Source: Mongoliimonas terrestris (GTDB lineage: Bacteria; Pseudomonadota; Alphaproteobacteria; Rhizobiales; Pleomorphomonadaceae). Taken from it: a DNA stretch of 64,000 nucleotides. The translations under genes and the position numbers were made by a program. Positions 62,598-64,000 of this stretch are shown here, piece after piece (positions within the stretch are counted from its first letter, which is position 1; every line of letters begins with the position of its first letter). The notes beneath the pieces were generated by a model that saw only the letters and a list, made by a program, of their open reading frames with translations, was not told the origin of the DNA and made no database searches. The stretch spans positions 310,001 through 374,000 of the forward strand of contig NZ_MSIG01000004.1 of the NCBI RefSeq assembly GCF_001927285.1, given 5' to 3'.

Positions 62598-64000
<1,403 letters not shown>

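Overview
The window is about 64 kb of chromosomal DNA of very high GC content from an alphaproteobacterium, most likely of the order Hyphomicrobiales (Rhizobiales). Three groups of genes point there: the complete glycerol-3-phosphate operon in the rhizobial order glpD-S-T-P-Q-U-V; a flagellar block with FlbD and the CtrA antagonist SciP; and lineage markers such as DUF2336, a SahR-type ArsR/methyltransferase fusion and PmtA. The gene content is mostly core or ordinary accessory chromosome. I see no prophage, CRISPR array, insertion sequence or rRNA operon.

Layout. 1-2000: the end of an Asp/Glu/hydantoin racemase, a GNAT acetyltransferase and a DUF1206 membrane protein. 2163-10600: the minus-strand glp operon with two REP-like inverted repeat pairs, a terminator behind glpV, and a 21-bp periodic operator candidate in front of glpD. 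10770-13261: an OpgC-like acyltransferase, a small membrane protein and a lipoprotein. 13346-18504: an RND efflux pair with its TetR regulator. 18819-21809: a small conserved protein, a DUF1097 membrane protein and a soluble globin-coupled chemotaxis transducer. 21981-27430: ettA, a PIN-domain toxin-antitoxin pair, an SDR enzyme, a 91-aa protein, a cytochrome b561, a MOSC protein and TrmO. 27668-28750: DUF2336. 28953-35464: the methionine block sahR-metF-metH, in which metH is split into two genes with a small ORF and a PIN-domain gene between them. 35584-37512: a CDF-like transporter and an extensin-like peptidase-type lipoprotein. 37628-50403: flagellar genes flhA, an HD-GYP protein, flbD, fliN, fliH, fliG, fliF, sciP, flgD and fliK, all on the minus strand. 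50725-54502: mnmA, pmtA, a LacI regulator, a CAT-anticodon tRNA and a YjbQ protein. 54543-64000: an S10 peptidase, a PQQ-type sugar dehydrogenase, a membrane chemoreceptor, a GH13 trehalose-synthase-like enzyme, a 52-aa YqaE/Pmp3 protein and the start of an arabonate-dehydratase-type IlvD/Edd enzyme.

How the genes fit together. The glp operon imports glycerol 3-phosphate by an ABC transporter whose two ATPases look complementary: all their degenerate motifs fall in one composite ATP site. The met block remethylates homocysteine under a likely SAH-responsive repressor. The flagellar block joins CtrA/SciP/FlbD cell-cycle control to hook, C-ring and export genes, with a c-di-GMP hydrolase placed directly behind flbD. 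Two chemoreceptors, one soluble haem sensor and one membrane-bound, would feed that motor.

The most notable observations are the PIN cassette sitting exactly at the interdomain linker of a split MetH, the asymmetric GlpS/GlpT ATPase pair, the three-copy 21-bp repeat before glpD, and an exact CtrA box before flhA. Nothing in the window is a convincing wholly new system. Starts were chosen by ribosome-binding sites, signal peptides and family length, and several remain uncertain as noted.
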